Part shown: in pieces, positions 62,353-64,000 of the stretch | Numbering within the stretch: the first letter of the stretch is position 1 | How the letters are laid out: each line of letters begins with the position of its first letter | DNA from: Sphingomonas sp. Leaf412 | GTDB taxonomy: Bacteria; Pseudomonadota; Alphaproteobacteria; Sphingomonadales; Sphingomonadaceae | Reading direction: 5' to 3' | NCBI RefSeq assembly: GCF_001425405.1 | Contig: NZ_LMQP01000002.1 | Location: forward strand, 522,907-586,906 | Length of the DNA stretch: 64,000 nt | Position numbers and translations under genes: made by a program | The notes under the pieces: model-generated | Told to the model about the DNA's origin: nothing | Seen by the model: only the letters and a program-made list of their open reading frames with translations | Databases searched by the model: none

Positions 62353-62598
62353 ATGGTATCATCATCCTTCGACGCGGAGCTCGATGAATGGCGAGTGCTT
62401 ATTGATACCGCGCCATTCGAGCCGGCCAAGCAGGAGGTTCGGATTGTCGGTCGAATCTACGGGGATAGCCGCCAGCGTTTCGCCGACGGTACAGGTGTCA
62501 TAACTTCACCGCTCAGGACTCCTCTCCAGCAGATTGTTCCTGGAGCGACCGTAAGCACGTCTTATTCACGTTACCGGCTCCTCGCCGAGCGAAGGTAG
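62353..62598 (+). CDS. Small hypothetical protein, 81 aa
   Basis: MVSSSFDAELDEWRVLIDTA, then EVRIVGRIYGDSRQRFADGT, GVITSPLRTPL and a SRYRLL end. It is a beta-rich small protein that resembles, loosely, short proteins with a V.G..YG..RF.DG..I.TS pattern in alphaproteobacteria. GAGGC precedes the ATG. It sits between the recombinase operon and the right end; the function is unknown. Confidence 0.55.
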   Translation: MVSSSFDAELDEWRVLIDTAPFEPAKQEVRIVGRIYGDSRQRFADGTGVITSPLRTPLQQIVPGATVSTSYSRYRLLAERR

Positions 62599-62635
62599 GT
62601 TCGAGCAAGCCAGCTGGCGTCTGGAAGTCGACCGG

Positions 62636-62657
62636 GCCCGCTGCTAACGCAGCGGGC
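62636..62657. terminator. Hairpin downstream of the small right-end gene
   Basis: GCCCGCTGC-TAAC-GCAGCGGGC, a perfect 9-bp stem with a 4-base loop, 38 bp after the 81-aa gene. No T-run follows. It would stop or stabilise transcripts before they run into the thyA 3' fragment. Confidence 0.55.
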
Positions 62658-62773
62658 GTGAAAGTGGGATGTTGGGCACGACCGATACCGGTACTCCACA
62701 GGCACCTCCCGCGGGCACCACCGCCAGCGCTCTGGGCTGCGCGCGGCGATGCCCGCGGGCCCCTCCTATGGAT

Positions 62774-62797
62774 TACCGATATCGACCTCTGTCGGTA
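62774..62797. repeat. Interrupted inverted repeat near the right end
   Basis: TACCGA-N12-TCGGTA, about 75 bp inside the right junction. It has a similar position to the palindrome at 973-988 on the left. It is a candidate accessory recombinase site or regulatory dyad. Confidence 0.4.
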
Positions 62798-62862
62798 TAT
62801 GGCGCACTAGCGTCAGAGGAGAAAAACGTGGCTACCGTAGCGATTGAGGCTGGTTTACCGCA

Positions 62863-62872
62863 CACCGGAAAA
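62863..62872 (-). repeat. Right terminal inverted repeat of the island
   Basis: CACCGGAAAA, inverted partner of TTTTCCGGCG at 911-920 (9 of 10 match). It abuts codon 210 of resident thyA (GCC TTC AAT at 62873) with no spacer. Confidence 0.6.
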
Positions 62873-63145
62873 GCCTTCAATTTCGTGGGCGCGGCCGCGC
62901 TCCAACTGATGCTCGCCCAGCAGGCGGGCCTTCGTCCGGGGGAACTGATCTGGGTCGGGGGAGACGTTCACCTGTACGCCAACCACCTGCCACAGGCCCG
63001 CGAACAGGTGGGACGGCAGCCACGCCCATTTCCGACCATGCAGCTCATCCGCAAGCCCGACGATATCGATGGCTATCGCATCAGCGATTTCGAGGTGCAG
63101 GGCTATGTGCCCCATGCCGCGATCAAGGCCGATGTGGCGGTATAG
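62873..63145 (+). pseudogene. thyA: Resident thymidylate synthase, 3' part (90 codons)
   Basis: It starts at AFNFVGAAALQLMLAQQAGL and runs to the natural end IKADVAV, continuing exactly where the 5' part stopped (codon 210). It has the nucleotide- and folate-binding C-terminal half but no catalytic cysteine. An open frame from 62669 reads through the right end of the element into this fragment and could give a fused product of unknown use. Amino-acid differences from the replacement copy are few. Confidence 0.95.
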
Positions 63146-63212
63146 GCGGGGTGTTGCCGGGAACGGCCGCCGTCGGGCTTGGTTGCGAACCGGCGGGTAG
63201 ACATGGACGGCG

Positions 63213-63908
63213 GTTGCTGTTGGCCTGCGATTTCTGAACTGCTAGGCCGTGAAGTCGCGCCAATGCACCCACCCGTTCGTTGCTGTTGGCCTGCGATTTC
63301 TGAACTGCTAGGCCCAGTGTCAAAAGGGAGCGCGACGCCGCGAGGTTGCTGTTGGCCTGCGATTTCTGAACTGCTAGGCCGATCGACAGTGCCAACCGGT
63401 TGGAGCGCGTGTTGCTGTTGGCCTGCGATTTCTGAACTGCTAGGCCGCGGACGCTATTCGGGTTGAACACATGGGCGTTGCTGTTGGCCTGCGATTTCTG
63501 AACTGCTAGGCCGAACAATATCTGCATCGCTACGGCGGGCGCGTTGCTGTTGGCCTGCGATTTCTGAACTGCTAGGCCGTTACGGGGCACCTCAATATCC
63601 ATCGTGACGTTGCTGTTGGCCTGCGATTTCTGAACTGCTAGGCCCTTCAAGGCCATCTGGGGCGGACGAGGCGGGTTGCTGTTGGCCTGCGATTTCTGAA
63701 CTGCTAGGCCACGCGCTCCCTGTGCGATAAACACCCCCAAGTTGCTGTTGGCCTGCGATTTCTGAACTGCTAGGCCGCACACCGTAGGCGAGCGCACGTT
63801 CTGGCTGTTGCTGTTGGCCTGCGATTTCTGAACTGCTAGGCCTGACGGGTTCGAGGGCAACCTGTACGTCACGTTGCTGTTGGCCTGCGATTTCTGAACT
63901 GCTAGGCC
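63213..63908 (+). CRISPR. CRISPR array, 11 repeats of 36 bp, ten 30-bp spacers
   Basis: The 36-bp repeat (begins GTTGCTGTTGGCC and ends GAACTGCTAGGCC) occurs 11 times without a change at 63213, 63279, 63345, 63411, 63477, 63543, 63609, 63675, 63741, 63807 and 63873. All ten spacers are exactly 30 bp and different. A 36-bp repeat beginning with GTTG and 30-bp spacers fit type II (II-C) arrays of alphaproteobacteria. No cas gene or tracrRNA is visible in the window, so the effector must lie to the right or elsewhere. The array starts 67 bp after the thyA stop. Strand is given as written; the transcribed strand is not proven. Confidence 0.97.
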
Positions 63909-63939
63909 TGGCGCATCGGAGGATGGGACATCGATATTG

Positions 63940-64000
63940 ACGTGCTCCCCTGAAACTCTGCCAGTTTGAGCTAGAGTCCGCCTTCGTGAGGAGACGGACG
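63940..64000 (+). other. Possible left end of an insertion sequence, cut by the window
   Basis: After the last repeat and 30 bp of unique sequence, the text GTGCTCCCCTGAAACTCTGCC and GTTTGAGCTAGAGTC (each read separately) leads to a GAGGAGACGGACG Shine-Dalgarno-like run at the very edge. This looks like the terminal region of an IS3-type element with its orfA starting just outside. The evidence is only from memory of such ends. Confidence 0.3.

Larger units (their letters stand above)
905..62872. mobile_element. About 62-kb tyrosine-recombinase mobile island inserted in thyA, carrying a replacement thyA and resistance/defence cargo
   Basis: The boundaries come from the split thyA: 209 codons before 905 and 90 codons after 62872 add up to 299, the length of the intact copy inside the element, so no target bases were lost or gained. 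Both ends carry an inverted 10-bp motif (911-920 and 62863-62872). The left end has the substitute thyA; the right end has the recombinase operon 52932-62263. Between them lie metal, sulfite and fluoride resistance and a defence-like block. Decayed genes near the left end and at 51.0-52.8 kb suggest stepwise cargo accretion. If the crossover uses a 6-bp core, the ends move by up to 6 bp. Confidence 0.88.

Noticed and set aside
905..62872. Integration into a tRNA gene, as for classical ICEs
   Set aside because: No tRNA gene is seen at either end; the split thyA codons explain both boundaries completely.
62669..63145. Frame reading from the island right end into the thyA 3' fragment, as a possible restored or hybrid thymidylate synthase
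   Set aside because: It has only 68 foreign residues before the C-terminal 90 residues and lacks the catalytic cysteine, so it cannot be a working ThyA.
63123..63872. Long minus-strand frame translating to repeats of GLAVQKSQANSN (and a plus-strand partner with CCWPAISELLG)
   Set aside because: The 36-bp repeat plus 30-bp spacer is 66 bp, a multiple of three, so the CRISPR array stays open in some frames. It is not a repeat protein.

Overview
The window is high-GC DNA from an alphaproteobacterium, most likely a sphingomonad. The gene repertoire (ars, czc, two molybdenum sulfite oxidases, a glutaredoxin/MauE protein, small SANT-like proteins) and the codon use fit Sphingomonas and its relatives; the species cannot be told from the sequence alone.

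The central observation is that almost the whole window (905-62872, 61,968 bp) is one insertion in the thymidylate synthase gene thyA. The 5' part of resident thyA (209 codons, 278-904) and its 3' part (90 codons plus stop, 62873-63145) together make 299 codons, exactly the length of the intact second thyA (1313-2212) just inside the left end. The element therefore disrupts an important biosynthetic gene cleanly and brings its own replacement. Its ends carry short inverted repeats (TTTTCCGGCG at the left, the complement of TTTTCCGGTG at the right). At the right end is a six-gene overlapping operon (52932-62263) with two clear tyrosine recombinases, a third very divergent recombinase-like protein of 872 aa, two small coiled-coil proteins and a RecD-like helicase. 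This resembles a much enlarged Tn554-type (TnpA/TnpB/TnpC) module.

Cargo, left to right: decayed remnants (resolvase and LysR fragments), a small protein and an XRE regulator (0.9-3.8 kb); arsenic resistance arsR-C-B-ynfA-H (3.8-7.0 kb); a MerR-controlled cation transporter and a czcCBA-czcD efflux cluster with small metal-binding secreted proteins (7.0-16.7 kb); a MerR/glutaredoxin-MauE pair (16.8-18.0 kb); a SIR2-domain protein (18.4-19.4 kb); a sulfite detoxification group with two sulfite oxidases, cytochrome c, TDT exporter and LysR regulator (19.8-24.8 kb); MgtC-like protein; an operon of DUF305, YVTN beta-propeller, ECF sigma and anti-sigma factor (25.4-28.5 kb); and a fluoride riboswitch with a CLC-type fluoride exporter and a DUF190 protein (28.6-30.5 kb).

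From 30.8 to 51.5 kb lies a dense block of nuclease, HEPN and SMC-like genes that looks like a defence island: an AAA_13 (RloC/PrrC-like) ATPase with a zinc-hook motif, two HEPN proteins, a three-gene operon (PLD nuclease, unknown protein, PD-(D/E)XK nuclease) divergent from a second PLD protein, an SbcD/YhaN/GIY-YIG operon, and a possible class III cyclase-like protein. Several of these combinations do not match a defence system I can name.

Immediately after the thyA 3' fragment, outside the element, is a CRISPR array of 11 identical 36-bp repeats with ten 30-bp spacers (63213-63908); no cas genes are in the window.
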